NCBI RefSeq assembly: GCF_001702265.1
Contig: NZ_MAUE01000013.1
Coordinates: 62,001-126,000, forward strand
DNA from: Pseudomonas aylmerensis
GTDB lineage: Bacteria; Pseudomonadota; Gammaproteobacteria; Pseudomonadales; Pseudomonadaceae
Direction of reading: 5' to 3'
DNA length: 64,000 bases
Part shown: piece after piece, positions 44,760 to 55,093 of the stretch
Numbering within the stretch: the stretch's first letter is position 1
Layout: every line of letters begins with the position of its first letter
The notes under the pieces: model-generated
What the model was told of the DNA's origin: nothing
Database searches by the model: none
The model's input: only the letters and a program-made list of their open reading frames with translations
Made by a program: the position numbers and the translations under genes

Positions 44760-47147
44760 TTAGAACGTCTGGCCGAGGGAGAATTGGAAAATCTGGGTTT
44801 CAGCGTTATCCGGTTTCTTGATCGGCATGGCCAGAGCAAAGCTCAATGGGCCAAGCGCAGTCACCCAGGTCACACCCACACCCACGGAGCTTGCCAGGTT
44901 GCTGAGGCTCACGTCGTTGCATTGGGTTTCGGACTTCACGCCGCTCGGGTTACGGATCTGCTCGCACTTGGAGTCGAACACGTTACCCACGTCCCAGAAG
45001 ACCGAAGTACGCAGCGAACGCTGATCCTTCACGAATGGCAGCGGGAACAGAATCTCCGCACCACCCTGAATCAAAACGTTACCACCGAACGGCAGCGGGT
45101 CGTTGTCCGAATCCGCCACAGTGCCTTGGTTACCGGTTACACCTACACCACGGCTTGGCGTACCACGAGGACCCAGGGTGCTGTCCTTGAAGCCACGTAC
45201 CGAGTTGAAACCACCAGCATAGTAGTTCTCATAGAACGGCAAGCCATTGGTCGAACCATAACCATCGCCATAGCCCAGCTCAGTGTGCAGGCGCATGGTG
45301 TAGTTATCGCTCAACGGCTGGAACAACTGGCCGCGGTAGTCGAGCTTGAAGAACGACAGGTCGCTGCCCGGCGTCGTGGTTTCCAGGGTCAGGCTCTGGG
45401 AATGACCACGGGTCGCCAGCACACCTTTGTTCAGGGTCGACTCGGACCAGCCGGCGGACGCCTTGAAGTTCAGGAACTTGTCACCTTCGCGACGGGTAAA
45501 GTCGAAGATCTCGTCCACGGTGTACACACCGGTCTTGATCTCATCCTGTTGCGCGGTCAGGCCAAAGGTCAGGCGCGACGTTTCGCTGATCGGGTAGCCA
45601 ATGTTGGCGCCCACACCCAGGCTGTCGATCGCATAGCTTGCTACGTCAACGTCGAGGTCTTTGTAGTCGGTGGTGCGGTAGAAGGCGTTGTAGCCCAGGC
45701 TCACACCGTCGGCAGTCCAGTAGGGGTCGACATAACCGAAGTTATAGCGGCTCTGGTATTCGCTGCGGGTCAGGCCGATGGAAACCTTGTTACCGGTACC
45801 GAGGAAGTTGTTCTGGGTGATCGAACCACCGAGGATCAGGCCGGCGCTCTGCGCGAAACCAACGCTGGCGGTGATGGAACCCGACGCCTGTTCTTCCACG
45901 GCGTAGTTCACGTCAACCTGGTCATCCACGCCCGGTACGGCCGGGGTCTCGACGTTGACTTCCTTGAAGAAGCCCAGGCGCTCAAGACGGGTCTTGGACT
46001 GGTCGATCAGGTAAGTCGACGCCCAGCCACCTTCCATCTGACGCATTTCACGACGCAGCACTTCGTCCGCAGACTTGGTGTTGCCACGGAAGTTGATGCG
46101 GTTCACGTAGGCACGCTTGCCGGGGTCGACAACGAAAGTGATGTCCACGGTGTGGTCATCATCGTGCGGGGTCGGCACGCCGTTGACGTTGGCGAAGGTA
46201 TAGCCTTCGTTACCGAGGCGGCGGGTGATCAGTTCGGAGGTGGTGGTCATCAGCTTGCGCGAGAACACCTGGTCCTTCTGCACCAGCAACAGCGCCTTGA
46301 CCTGGTCTTCAGGGACTTTCAGGTCGCCGCTGAGCTTCACGTCACGAACCTTGTACTTCTCGCCTTCGTTGACGTTGACGGTGATGTAGACGTGCTTCTT
46401 GTCCGGGGTGATGGACACCTGGGTCGAAGCGATATCCATGTTGATATAGCCACGGTCCAGGTAGTAGGAGCGCAGACGCTCCAGGTCACCGGAGAGTTTT
46501 TCACGTGCGTACTTGTCGTCATTCTTGAAGAACGACAACCAGTTGGTGGTCTTGAGTTCGAACAGGTCGATCAGGTCGTCATCAGCGAACTTGGTATTGC
46601 CCACCACGTTGATGTGCTGAATCGCCGCCACGGTACCTTCGTTGATGTTGACCTTGAGGCCGACACGGTTACGAGGTTGCGGGACCACTTCGGTTTCCAC
46701 GGTCGCGGAGTAGCGGCCCTGGGCAACGTACTGGCGTTGCAGCTCGTTACGCACACCCTCAAGGGTGGCGCGCTGGAAGATCTCGCCCTCGGCCAGGCCG
46801 GATTGCTTGAGGCCCTTCATCAGGTCTTCAGTGGAGATCGCTTTGTTGCCTTCGATCTCGATACTGGCGACGGAGGGTCGCTCGACGACAGTGATGACCA
46901 GGACGTTGCCTTCGCGACCCAGTTGGATGTCTTGAAAGAAACCGGTTTTGAACAGCGCACGAGTGGATTCCACCAGGCGACGGTCATCAGCCTGTTCCCC
47001 AACGTTCAACGGCAAGGCACCAAAGACGCTACCCGCGGAAACCCGCTGGAGGCCGTTGACGCGAATATCGGAGATGGTGAAGGACTCGGCGTGAACTTCG
47101 GCGATCATCAATACGGTGAGAACCGCAGTTAGCAGCAGACGTTTCAT
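44760..47147 (-). CDS. bamA: Outer membrane protein assembly factor BamA
   Basis: A 795-residue Omp85 protein, core of the BAM complex. The signal peptide MKRLLLTAVLTVLMIAEVHA is cleaved near residue 20. Five POTRA domains follow (about residues 22-420; first one FTISDIRVNGLQRVSAGSVF), then a 16-strand barrel with the conserved loop RGFKDSTLGPRG near residue 655 and a C-terminal Phe (FSLGQTF). ATG 47147 gives the signal peptide directly. A long opposite-strand open frame across this gene is a shadow of its codon bias. Confidence 0.98.
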   Translation of the reverse strand: MKRLLLTAVLTVLMIAEVHAESFTISDIRVNGLQRVSAGSVFGALPLNVGEQADDRRLVESTRALFKTGFFQDIQLGREGNVLVITVVERPSVASIEIEGNKAISTEDLMKGLKQSGLAEGEIFQRATLEGVRNELQRQYVAQGRYSATVETEVVPQPRNRVGLKVNINEGTVAAIQHINVVGNTKFADDDLIDLFELKTTNWLSFFKNDDKYAREKLSGDLERLRSYYLDRGYINMDIASTQVSITPDKKHVYITVNVNEGEKYKVRDVKLSGDLKVPEDQVKALLLVQKDQVFSRKLMTTTSELITRRLGNEGYTFANVNGVPTPHDDDHTVDITFVVDPGKRAYVNRINFRGNTKSADEVLRREMRQMEGGWASTYLIDQSKTRLERLGFFKEVNVETPAVPGVDDQVDVNYAVEEQASGSITASVGFAQSAGLILGGSITQNNFLGTGNKVSIGLTRSEYQSRYNFGYVDPYWTADGVSLGYNAFYRTTDYKDLDVDVASYAIDSLGVGANIGYPISETSRLTFGLTAQQDEIKTGVYTVDEIFDFTRREGDKFLNFKASAGWSESTLNKGVLATRGHSQSLTLETTTPGSDLSFFKLDYRGQLFQPLSDNYTMRLHTELGYGDGYGSTNGLPFYENYYAGGFNSVRGFKDSTLGPRGTPSRGVGVTGNQGTVADSDNDPLPFGGNVLIQGGAEILFPLPFVKDQRSLRTSVFWDVGNVFDSKCEQIRNPSGVKSETQCNDVSLSNLASSVGVGVTWVTALGPLSFALAMPIKKPDNAETQIFQFSLGQTF

Positions 47148-47221
47148 GAAGTCCTTTCTTATTCCAACTGGCAATAAACAAACTGCCGCAAAATGCGGCA
47201 GATTCGCAATTCAGCGAAGCG

Positions 47222-48574
47222 TTACAGACGACCCAGATCGTTGACCAAGGCTAACAACATCACCCCGACCACCAAACTGATACCGATCTGTATCCCCCAA
47301 CCCTGCACCCGATCCGACAAGGGACGACCACGCGCCCACTCGACCAGATAAAACAACAGATGCCCCCCATCCAATACTGGAATGGGCAGCAAATTCAGAA
47401 CACCCAGGCTAATACTCAGATAAGCCAGGAAATTCAGGAAATCCGCGACACCCGACTGGGCAGAAGCGCCCGCCACTTTAGCAATGGTTATCGGTCCACT
47501 CAAGTTTTTTACCGAGAGCTCGCCGAACAACATTTTCTTGAGGGATTCGAGGGTCAGCACACTCATGGTCCAGGTGCGTCGAGCGCCCTCGCCAATTGCT
47601 GCCAACGGCCCGAAACTGACCTCGCGCACCATCGATGGCGGCCACTCTACACCCTTCACCCCGGCACCCAGGTAACCCCCGGCCGCCTTGGCTTCCCCGC
47701 GCACCGCCAGGGTGACAGGGATGTCGATTTGAGCACCGTCGCGCTCAACTTTCAGCACAATTTTGGTATCAGGCCGTACACGAACCAGGTCGACCACTTG
47801 CTGCCAGTCGCCCAATGCCTGACCATCAAGGGCCAACAGGCGATCACCGGTTTTCAACCCGGCGGCCTGGGCCGGGCCTTTCGGGTCCAGCTCGGCGAGC
47901 ACCGGCGGCAGCGCCGGGCGCCACGGACGGATACCCAGGGATTTGATCGGATCAGGCTCGTCAGCCCCCTTCAGCCAATGGTCAAGGGCCAGCGTACGCG
48001 GGGTTTCGGTCGTGGAATCCTGCTCGCGCACCACCACATTGACGGTACCGCTCTCACCCAGGCGACGAACCAATTGCAAATTGACCGCGCCCCACCCCGT
48101 GGTGGGCTCGCCATCAATGGATACAATTTCTTGCCCTGCGACCAGGCCGGCCTTGGCCGCCATGCTATCGGCCTCGACCGCGCCGATGACCGGGCGCACC
48201 TGCTGGCTGCCGAGCATGGCCAGCACCCAGAAGAACACCATCGCCAGCAGGAAGTTGGCGATCGGTCCCGCGGCAACAATCGCAATACGCTGACGAACGG
48301 TCTTGCGGTTAAAGGACTGGTCCAGTTGATCAGCCGGCACTTCACCTTCGCGCTCATCGAGCATCTTGACGTAGCCACCCAAGGGGATGGCCGCAATCAC
48401 AAACTCGGTGCCGCGACGGTCATGCCAGCGCAACAGCGGCATGCCGAAACCGACGGAAAAGCGCAATACCTTGACGCCGCAACGACGTGCCACCCAGAAG
48501 TGGCCGAATTCGTGGAAGGTAACCAGCACACCCAGAGCAACCAGGGTGCCGACAATCATGTAAAGCGCACTCAT
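47222..48574 (-). CDS. rseP: Site-2 zinc metalloprotease RseP
   Basis: A 450-residue inner-membrane protease (MucP in P. aeruginosa) that makes the second cut in the anti-sigma factor of AlgU/RpoE envelope-stress signalling. Zinc motif HEFGH (His21, Glu22, His25) lies in the first transmembrane helix. Two PDZ domains follow (about residues 115-300), and the third ligand region LDGGHLLFY is near residue 401. Terminal helices complete four membrane spans. Its position beside bamA and skp, genes often under AlgU control, is conserved. Confidence 0.97.
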   Translation of the reverse strand: MSALYMIVGTLVALGVLVTFHEFGHFWVARRCGVKVLRFSVGFGMPLLRWHDRRGTEFVIAAIPLGGYVKMLDEREGEVPADQLDQSFNRKTVRQRIAIVAAGPIANFLLAMVFFWVLAMLGSQQVRPVIGAVEADSMAAKAGLVAGQEIVSIDGEPTTGWGAVNLQLVRRLGESGTVNVVVREQDSTTETPRTLALDHWLKGADEPDPIKSLGIRPWRPALPPVLAELDPKGPAQAAGLKTGDRLLALDGQALGDWQQVVDLVRVRPDTKIVLKVERDGAQIDIPVTLAVRGEAKAAGGYLGAGVKGVEWPPSMVREVSFGPLAAIGEGARRTWTMSVLTLESLKKMLFGELSVKNLSGPITIAKVAGASAQSGVADFLNFLAYLSISLGVLNLLPIPVLDGGHLLFYLVEWARGRPLSDRVQGWGIQIGISLVVGVMLLALVNDLGRL

Positions 48575-48627
48575 CTAATTTCTCCGCATTCCAATCCAGT
48601 GCCTGAAGGCTCAAACACGCCCTCAAA

Positions 48628-49818
48628 CTAACGCGCGTTGCGGTCCAGCCATTGTTGAGCCAGGGCACGAGCCTTGGCATCAGCCTCGAACACCGCTCCC
48701 AGATCATTCACTGCCACGACAGGCTCGAGCGCCAGGACGTCCTCGATGATACTCGCGATCTGCGGAAAGCGGATGCGCCGTTCGAGAAACGCCGCCACGG
48801 CCACTTCATTGACAGCATTGAGCATCGCCGGTGCGCTGTTACCCGCTTGCGCCGCATGTCGTGCCAGGCGCAGGCAAGGAAAGCGTTGCTCGTCCGGCGC
48901 CTCGAAATCCAGCCGCGCAATTGCGAACAGGTCCAATGGCGCCACGCCGGAATCAATCCGCTCCGGCCAGGCCAGGGCGTTGGCGATGGGCGTGCGCATG
49001 TCGGGGTTACCCAACTGCGCCAACACCGAACCATCGACATAGTCGACCAGGGAATGAATCACACTTTGCGGGTGGATCACCACCTCGACTTGCTCGGGGC
49101 GCGCATCGAACAGCCAGCAGGCCTCGATCAACTCCAGCCCCTTGTTCATCATGCTTGCCGAATCCACGGAGATCTTGCGCCCCATCGACCAGTTCGGATG
49201 AGCGCAGGCCTGGTCCGGAGACACATGCTCCAGCTCAGCCAACGGAGTTTGACGGAAAGGACCACCAGAGGCCGTCAGCAGAATCCGACGCACGCCGACC
49301 TGGCTCAGGCCTCGGGCAAAGTCACCCGGCATGCACTGGAAGATAGCGTTGTGCTCACTGTCGAGGGGCAGCAACACCGCGCCGCTCTTGCGCACCGCCT
49401 GCATAAAGAGTGCACCGGACATCACCAGCGCTTCTTTATTGGCCAACAGGATCTTCTTGCCAGCATCGACCGCCGCCAGGGTTGGACGCAAGCCAGCTGC
49501 CCCGACGATGGCGGCGACAACGGTATCCACCTCGGCATCCGCCGACACCTGGCACAGCCCCTCCTCGCCCACCAACACCTGGGTCGCCAGCCCGGCAGCC
49601 CGCAAATCATCCTGCAGCCCGCGCGCCAACGCGGCCTCAGGCACGACCGCGAAACGCGGTGCATGGCGCACACACAGGGCGAGCAATTCGCTCAAACGGG
49701 AGAACCCGGTCAGCGCGAAGACCTGATAGCGATCCGGGTGTCGGGCGATCACGTCCAGGGTGCTCAGCCCTACTGAGCCCGTAGCGCCCAGCACGGTTAC
49801 CTGTTGCAGGCGGCTCAC
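48628..49818 (-). CDS. dxr: 1-deoxy-D-xylulose 5-phosphate reductoisomerase
   Basis: A 396-residue NADPH- and metal-dependent enzyme, the committed step of the MEP isoprenoid pathway. [20 protein letters not shown] is the nucleotide-binding start. NKEALVMSG and [12 protein letters not shown] near residues 125-155 and the flexible active-site loop [20 protein letters not shown] near residue 203 are diagnostic. The GTG at 49818 is chosen: it overlaps the cdsA stop as GTGA and gives the family N-terminus; the ATG five codons earlier would intrude on cdsA. Confidence 0.96.
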   Translation of the reverse strand: MSRLQQVTVLGATGSVGLSTLDVIARHPDRYQVFALTGFSRLSELLALCVRHAPRFAVVPEAALARGLQDDLRAAGLATQVLVGEEGLCQVSADAEVDTVVAAIVGAAGLRPTLAAVDAGKKILLANKEALVMSGALFMQAVRKSGAVLLPLDSEHNAIFQCMPGDFARGLSQVGVRRILLTASGGPFRQTPLAELEHVSPDQACAHPNWSMGRKISVDSASMMNKGLELIEACWLFDARPEQVEVVIHPQSVIHSLVDYVDGSVLAQLGNPDMRTPIANALAWPERIDSGVAPLDLFAIARLDFEAPDEQRFPCLRLARHAAQAGNSAPAMLNAVNEVAVAAFLERRIRFPQIASIIEDVLALEPVVAVNDLGAVFEADAKARALAQQWLDRNAR

Positions 49819-50621
49819 GAGGCAGTCATCCACAGCAGTACGGCAAAAATCGGGATGGCCGCCGTCAGGCTGTCGATACGATCCAGCACGCCGCCGTGGC
49901 CCGGCAGCAGGTTGCTGCTGTCCTTGATCCCGGCCTGGCGCTTGAACATGCTTTCGGTCAGGTCACCGACCACCGAGATAAAGACGACGATGGCAGTGCC
50001 CAGCAGCGCCAGGAAGATCTCCTTCACCGACCAGTCACGCACCACACCCACCACCAGCGTGATCAGCAGGGTCAATGCCAGGCCGCCGTACACGCCCTCC
50101 CAGCTCTTGCCCGGGCTGACCGCCGGCGCCAGCTTGCGCTTGCCGAACGCACGACCCGAGAAGTAGGCGCCGATATCCGCGCCCCAGACAAGCACCATCA
50201 CCGCCATGATCAGCCAGTTGCCCATCGGCGAATGCTTGATCAGTACCAGCCCTTGCCAGGCCGGTAGCAGGATCAACAGGCCAATGACCAGCTTGCAGGC
50301 CACACTGGACCAATGACTGCTGGTGCGCGGATAGGTCAGCACCAGGAACGTCGCCAGCGCCCACCACAAGACCGCCGCCCCCAGCACCCAGGGCGCGACG
50401 TCCGGCAGGATGTACATGAGAAACAGCAACAGCGCCACGATTGCGGCGTACACCACACGTGGCAACTGTGCACTGAAGCCCGCCAGACGCGCCCATTCCC
50501 AGGCGCCCAGGGTTACGACCAAGCCAATAAACAGCGCAAAGCCGGAACCATCGAGCAGGAAAAACCCACACAAGGCGATCGGCAACAGGATCAGTGCTGT
50601 GATGATTCGTTGTTTAAGCAT
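49815..50621 (-). CDS. cdsA: Phosphatidate cytidylyltransferase
   Basis: A 268-residue polytopic membrane enzyme that makes CDP-diacylglycerol for all phospholipids. About eight transmembrane helices are visible. The conserved [20 protein letters not shown] segment near residue 150 and the CDS signature near the C-terminus ([20 protein letters not shown]) are intact. It overlaps uppS by one base (TAATG) and dxr by four. Confidence 0.96.
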   Translation of the reverse strand: MLKQRIITALILLPIALCGFFLLDGSGFALFIGLVVTLGAWEWARLAGFSAQLPRVVYAAIVALLLFLMYILPDVAPWVLGAAVLWWALATFLVLTYPRTSSHWSSVACKLVIGLLILLPAWQGLVLIKHSPMGNWLIMAVMVLVWGADIGAYFSGRAFGKRKLAPAVSPGKSWEGVYGGLALTLLITLVVGVVRDWSVKEIFLALLGTAIVVFISVVGDLTESMFKRQAGIKDSSNLLPGHGGVLDRIDSLTAAIPIFAVLLWMTAS

Positions 50622-51376
50622 TAAACCCGGGCTCCAGCTTCGATCTGCTCGCTCGTTTTACCGAAGCGACGCTGACGGGAAGCGAAATCGGCCAGCGCAT
50701 TACGCATGGCATCGTGTTTGAAGTCCGGCCAGAACAGGTCGGAGAAGTACAGCTCGGTATAGGCCAGCTGCCACAGCAGGAAGTTGCTGATGCGGTGCTC
50801 GCCACCGGTGCGGATGCACAAGTCCGGCAACGGCAGGTCGCCGGTCACCAGGCAGGTCTGCAGCAGTTCGGGCGTGATGTCGTCCGGGCGCAGATGACCG
50901 GCTTGCACTTCGCGGGCCAGTCGCTGCGCGGCCTGGGCGATATCCCACTGGCCACCGTAGTTGGCTGCGATCTGCAGCACAAAACGGTTGACCCCGGCGG
51001 TAATGGCCTCGGCTTCGCGCATGGCGGCCTGCAGTTCCGGGTGGAAACGCGAGCGATCGCCAATGATGCGCAGGCTGATGTTGTTGTCGTTGAGGCGCTT
51101 GGCCTCGCGACGCAGGGCCTTGAAGAACAGGTCCATCAAGGCACTGACTTCTTCGGCCGGGCGCTGCCAGTTCTCGCTGGAGAAGGCAAACAGGGTCAAG
51201 ACTTCGACCTTGGCCTCGGCACACACCTCAATCACAGCCCGTACCGCATCGACACCCGCTTTATGCCCGGCAACACCCGGCATAAAGCGTTTCTTCGCCC
51301 AGCGATTATTCCCATCCATGATGATCGCGACATGGCGCGGCACCACAGAGGGTACAGTCTGCTTGGTCTTTTCCAT
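50621..51376 (-). CDS. uppS: Isoprenyl transferase (undecaprenyl diphosphate synthase)
   Basis: A 251-residue cis-prenyltransferase that builds the C55 lipid carrier for peptidoglycan and LPS O-antigen. HVAIIMDGNNRWAKKRFMPG contains the catalytic Asp and diphosphate-binding residues (near residue 21), FAFSSENWQRPAEEV lies near residue 70, and the LCIRTGGEHRISNFLLWQLA block near residue 190 is conserved. It consumes isoprenoid precursors from Dxr, IspD and IspF, all encoded in this window. It is 17 bp after frr. Confidence 0.97.
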   Translation of the reverse strand: MEKTKQTVPSVVPRHVAIIMDGNNRWAKKRFMPGVAGHKAGVDAVRAVIEVCAEAKVEVLTLFAFSSENWQRPAEEVSALMDLFFKALRREAKRLNDNNISLRIIGDRSRFHPELQAAMREAEAITAGVNRFVLQIAANYGGQWDIAQAAQRLAREVQAGHLRPDDITPELLQTCLVTGDLPLPDLCIRTGGEHRISNFLLWQLAYTELYFSDLFWPDFKHDAMRNALADFASRQRRFGKTSEQIEAGARV

Positions 51377-51393
51377 GAAGGCGTCCTGACCCC

Positions 51394-51951
51394 TTATACG
51401 GCCATCAGGTCCTTTTCTTTCTCTTCCGTGGCCTTGGTGATCTGGGCCTCGGCGTCCTTGGTCAGCTTGTCGATATCGGCGACGGCGCGACGCTCTTCGT
51501 CTTCGCTGATTTCCTTGTCCTTGACCAGCTTCTTCAGGTCACCCAGGGCATCACGACGGATGTTGCGCACGGCAACACGAGCATCTTCCGCGGCGCTGCG
51601 CGCCTGCTTGGTGAAGCCCTTGCGGGTTTCTTCGGTCAGGGCAGGCATGGAGATCAGCAGCAACTCGCCCAGGTTGGTCGGGTTGAGGTTCAGCCCAGCG
51701 CTCTGGATTGCCTTGTCGACGGCAGCGAGCATGTTGCGCTCGAACGCCACGACCTGCAGGGTGCGCGAGTCTTTCACAGTGACGTTGGCCACGCCGCTCA
51801 GCGGGGTGTCAGCGCCGTAGTAAGGCACCATCACGCTACCCAGGATGCTTGGGTGAGCCTTGCCGGTACGAATCTGGCCAAAAGCATGGCTCAGAGACTC
51901 CAGGGATTTCTGCATACGCGCTTGGGCGTCTTTCTTGATTTCGTTGATCAT
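51394..51951 (-). CDS. frr: Ribosome-recycling factor
   Basis: A 185-residue two-domain factor that splits post-termination ribosomes with EF-G. It has a three-helix bundle ([20 protein letters not shown]...[10 protein letters not shown] and the C-terminal pair) and the beta/alpha domain II ([21 protein letters not shown]). The length is as in E. coli. Its ATG overlaps the pyrH stop by 4 bp. Confidence 0.97.
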   Translation of the reverse strand: MINEIKKDAQARMQKSLESLSHAFGQIRTGKAHPSILGSVMVPYYGADTPLSGVANVTVKDSRTLQVVAFERNMLAAVDKAIQSAGLNLNPTNLGELLLISMPALTEETRKGFTKQARSAAEDARVAVRNIRRDALGDLKKLVKDKEISEDEERRAVADIDKLTKDAEAQITKATEEKEKDLMAV

Positions 51952-52691
51952 TGTTGGCCTTCCTCGATCAGAGTCCCTTCCGCGCCGCCGTGTACGATGT
52001 TCAGCAGGGCGCCGGGCTTGTTCATGTTAAATACGCGCAGCGGCATCTTGTGGTCGCGGCACAGGCAAATAGCCGTCAGGTCCATCACACCCAGCTTGCG
52101 ATCCAGCACTTCATCGTAGGTCAGATGATCGAACTTCTCGGCATGCGGGTCTTTGAATGGGTCTGCGGTGTAGACGCCGTCCACCTTGGTGGCCTTGAGC
52201 ACTACGTCGGCATCGATCTCGATGGCGCGCAGGCAGGCAGCCGAGTCCGTGGTGAAGAACGGGTTGCCAGTACCCGCAGCGAAGATCACCACTTCTTTGG
52301 AGTTCAGGTGGCGCATGGCTTTGCGGCGATCATAGTGATCGGTCACGCCAACCATGGAAATAGCCGACATCACGATAGCCGAGATATTGGCACGCTCCAG
52401 GGCGTCACGCATCGCCAGGGCGTTCATCACAGTGGCCAGCATGCCCATGTGGTCGCCGGTTACCCGATCCATGCCGGCCGCACTCAGTGCCGCGCCGCGG
52501 AACAGGTTGCCGCCGCCAATCACCAGGCCGACCTGCACGCCGATACCGACCAGTTGGCCGACTTCAAGCGCCATGCGATCGAGCACCTTCGGATCGATCC
52601 CGAACTCTTCCGAGCCCATCAGGGCCTCGCCGCTAAGCTTGAGTAGAATGCGTTTATAGCGAGCCTGATAACCACTGCCCTGCTGAGCCAT
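51948..52691 (-). CDS. pyrH: Uridylate kinase
   Basis: A 247-residue hexameric UMP kinase of the amino-acid-kinase fold. [20 protein letters not shown] near residue 14, the glycine-rich [16 protein letters not shown] and the ATP-region [17 protein letters not shown] are all present. ATG 52691 is the usual start; open codons upstream enter the tsf-pyrH gap. It supplies UDP and, through PyrG, CTP. The tsf-pyrH-frr order is universal in this group. Confidence 0.97.
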   Translation of the reverse strand: MAQQGSGYQARYKRILLKLSGEALMGSEEFGIDPKVLDRMALEVGQLVGIGVQVGLVIGGGNLFRGAALSAAGMDRVTGDHMGMLATVMNALAMRDALERANISAIVMSAISMVGVTDHYDRRKAMRHLNSKEVVIFAAGTGNPFFTTDSAACLRAIEIDADVVLKATKVDGVYTADPFKDPHAEKFDHLTYDEVLDRKLGVMDLTAICLCRDHKMPLRVFNMNKPGALLNIVHGGAEGTLIEEGQQ

Positions 52692-52846
52692 TGCGAATCT
52701 CTCCTGCGGCGTATTTTTTAAAAAATTCTTGGCGAGCCGTTTACGGCTTGCGTTCACTCTAGCTGGACGCTGTCACAGCGCCATCGGAACACGGCTTTGT
52801 AAGCCAGTTCCGAGGGTAAGCCAAATAAAATCGGCCTGCCCATTTG

Positions 52847-52882
52847 AAAAGAGGCTGCGCGCGTGAGCGGGCAGCCTCTTTT
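52847..52882 (-). terminator. Intrinsic terminator/attenuator between tsf and pyrH
   Basis: AAAAGAGGCTGC (52847-52858) and GCAGCCTCTTTT (52871-52882) form a perfect 12-bp stem with a 12-nt loop. Read on the - strand it ends in TTTT just after tsf, so most rpsB-tsf transcripts should stop before pyrH. Confidence 0.88.
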
Positions 52883-52903
52883 GGGCGACAGTTGAAAACT
52901 GTC

Positions 52904-53767
52904 TTATTGCTTGGCGGCAGCCAGCTGGGCAGCAACTTCTTCAGCGAAGTTGTCGACCGGCTTCTCGATGCCTTCGCCTACTTTGAAGTAAGTGAAGGAA
53001 ACGATTTCAGCACCGGCTTTCTTGGCCAGTTCGCCAACCTTGATTTCAGGGTTCTTGACGAACGCCTGCTCAACCAGGCTTGCTTCAGCCAGGAACTTGC
53101 TGATACGGCCCTTGACCATGTTCTCAACAATGTTTTCTGGCTTGCCTTTGATTTTTTCTTCGTTCAGCTGCAGGAACACAGCTTTTTCACGCTCGATCGC
53201 TTCGGCAGAAACTTCCGAAGGCAGCAGGAACTCAGGGTTGCTGGCAGCAACGTGCATAGCGATGTCTTTGGCCAGCTCAACGTCGCCGCCTTTCAGAACA
53301 ACTGCTACACCGATTTTGTTGCCGTGCAGGTAACCACCGACAACATCACCTTCAACGCGAGCCAGGCGACGGATGTTGACGTTTTCGCCAACCTTGCCGA
53401 CCAGTACCAGGCGAGCAGCTTCTTGAGCTTCGATCAGAGGCTCAACGGTCGTCAGCTTGTCAGCGAATGCTTTTTCAACGCTGGCAGCAACGAATGCCTT
53501 GAAGTCATCCTGCAGAGCCAGGAAGTCGGTCTGCGAGTTCACTTCCAGCAGGACTGCGGATTTACCGTCTTCCTTCAGGGCGATGGCGCCTTCAGCAGCA
53601 ACGTTACCGGCCTTCTTGGCGGCCTTGATGGCGCCCGAAGCACGCATGTCGTCGATGGCTTTTTCGATGTCGCCGCCGGCCTTGGTCAAGGCCTTTTTGC
53701 AATCCATCATGCCTTCGCCGGTACGCTCACGCAGTTCTTTAACCAACGCTGCAGTAATCTCTGCCAT
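52904..53767 (-). CDS. tsf: Translation elongation factor Ts
   Basis: A 287-residue nucleotide-exchange factor for EF-Tu. The N-terminal UBA-like domain (MAEITAALVKELRERTGEGM) is followed by MDCKKALTKAGGDIEKAIDD and the core motif SQTDFLALQDDFKAF (TDF...F residues that push into EF-Tu). The C-terminal coiled coil is present. Codon use is strongly biased, as expected for high expression. It is paired with rpsB. Confidence 0.98.
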   Translation of the reverse strand: MAEITAALVKELRERTGEGMMDCKKALTKAGGDIEKAIDDMRASGAIKAAKKAGNVAAEGAIALKEDGKSAVLLEVNSQTDFLALQDDFKAFVAASVEKAFADKLTTVEPLIEAQEAARLVLVGKVGENVNIRRLARVEGDVVGGYLHGNKIGVAVVLKGGDVELAKDIAMHVAASNPEFLLPSEVSAEAIEREKAVFLQLNEEKIKGKPENIVENMVKGRISKFLAEASLVEQAFVKNPEIKVGELAKKAGAEIVSFTYFKVGEGIEKPVDNFAEEVAAQLAAAKQ

Positions 53768-53915
53768 TTCAAAATCCTCTTGGATAGGTTTTCAACCATT
53801 CCACCCGATCAAACGGGCGATCAATTCTTCCCGAATCTCCGTTGTAGGCCGCTGCACGTTACAGTCGCTAGGTTGCGCTGCCACAAGGGCGCCCACAAAT
53901 GGTTTTCGAGGTGGC

Positions 53916-53940
53916 AAAAAGGGGGCCAAGCCCCCTTTTT
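53916..53940. terminator. Bidirectional intrinsic terminator between rpsB and tsf
   Basis: AAAAAGGGGGC (53916-53926) and GCCCCCTTTTT (53930-53940) form a perfect 11-bp stem with a 3-nt loop, followed by a T-run on either strand. It lies after rpsB, so rpsB is expected to exceed tsf in mRNA level. Confidence 0.9.
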
Positions 53941-53968
53941 GCTTACTGAGTCAACGCCAGGGCGTCAA

Positions 53969-54706
53969 TTACTCAGCGGCTGCTACCGGAGCTTCTTCAA
54001 CGAACTGCTCGGTACCGCCAGCAACGTGGTTGCGACCACGGATTACAGCATCAGCCATCGAACCCATGTACAGCTGGATAGCGCGGATTGCGTCATCGTT
54101 GCCTGGGATGATGTAGTCAACGCCTTCCGGGCTGCTGTTGGTATCGACTACGCCGATAACCGGGATGCCCAGCTTGTTGGCTTCGGTGATCGCGATGCGC
54201 TCGTGATCAACGTCGATAACGAACAGTGCGTCAGGCAGACCGCCCATGTCCTTGATACCACCCAGGGAACGATCGAGCTTTTCCAGATCACGGGAGCGCA
54301 TCAGCGCTTCTTTCTTGGTCAGCTTGGCGAAAGTACCGTCTTCGGCTTGCACTTCAAGGTCACGCAGACGCTTGATGGAAGCACGGATGGTTTTGAAGTT
54401 GGTCAGCATGCCGCCCAACCAGCGGTGATCGACGTACGGCGAACCGCAACGTGCTGCTTCTTCAGCAACGATCTTGCCAGCGGAACGCTTGGTGCCGACG
54501 AACAGAATCTTGTTTTTGCCCTGGGCCAGGCGCTCTACGAAAGTCAGAGCTTCGTTGAACATTGGCAGGGTTTTTTCAAGGTTGATAATGTGGATCTTGT
54601 TACGCGCGCCGAAAATGTACTTACCCATTTTCGGGTTCCAGTAACGGGTCTGGTGACCGAAGTGCACACCGGCCTTCAGCATATCGCGCATGTTGACTTG
54701 GGACAT
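53969..54706 (-). CDS. rpsB: 30S ribosomal protein S2
   Basis: A 245-residue ribosomal protein needed for S1 binding to the 30S subunit. [20 protein letters not shown] near residue 8, [40 protein letters not shown] and the late [20 protein letters not shown] are all diagnostic. A short Ala/Glu tail replaces the longer tail of some species. AAGGAA precedes its ATG. Confidence 0.98.
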   Translation of the reverse strand: MSQVNMRDMLKAGVHFGHQTRYWNPKMGKYIFGARNKIHIINLEKTLPMFNEALTFVERLAQGKNKILFVGTKRSAGKIVAEEAARCGSPYVDHRWLGGMLTNFKTIRASIKRLRDLEVQAEDGTFAKLTKKEALMRSRDLEKLDRSLGGIKDMGGLPDALFVIDVDHERIAITEANKLGIPVIGVVDTNSSPEGVDYIIPGNDDAIRAIQLYMGSMADAVIRGRNHVAGGTEQFVEEAPVAAAE

Positions 54707-55093
54707 GATAGTTCCTTAATAAGTCGGGTTTGGCCTCCACGTATCCCAATGACCAACCAGCGGCAGCAAGGCCTCCGGCACCCAGGTCATCGTGTCGACA
54801 CGTGTGTGGATTTAAGCTTTGCGGGGTATCCCCGGAAAGCGGCGCATTTTATACCACACGAAGGGCGAAAACGAAACCCGCAATCACATTTGCCGTGCGC
54901 GGCATTGGCGTAACCCTTTGAATAGAGCGAATTTAGCCCCATCTGATAGAGAGAAGCGATCATCAGAGGGTCATGATTTGACGCCATCGTCTGTTAGAAT
55001 CGCGTTTTTTGGGGCTTGTGCGAGTTCTGCAACCTTTTGTCGCACACCCGTAAACCGTATTGATTTCAGCGCGTCGCGCTAGAGAGAGCCTGT
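54707..55093. promoter_or_regulatory. 387-bp divergent region: rpsB leader/promoter and map promoter
   Basis: On the - strand TGTGGTATAAAATGC gives an extended -10 box (TATAAA at 54848-54853), predicting an rpsB leader of about 135 nt. A leader of that size fits S2 autoregulation known in gamma-proteobacteria, but I cannot show its fold. On the + strand TTAGAATCG near 54996 could be a -10 for map with a weak -35. No gene is apparent here. Confidence 0.5.

Noticed and set aside
44259..47132. 957-codon open frame on the + strand opposite bamA
   Set aside because: It mirrors bamA codon for codon in a GC-rich genome, has no family resemblance and no ribosome-binding site. bamA is certain.
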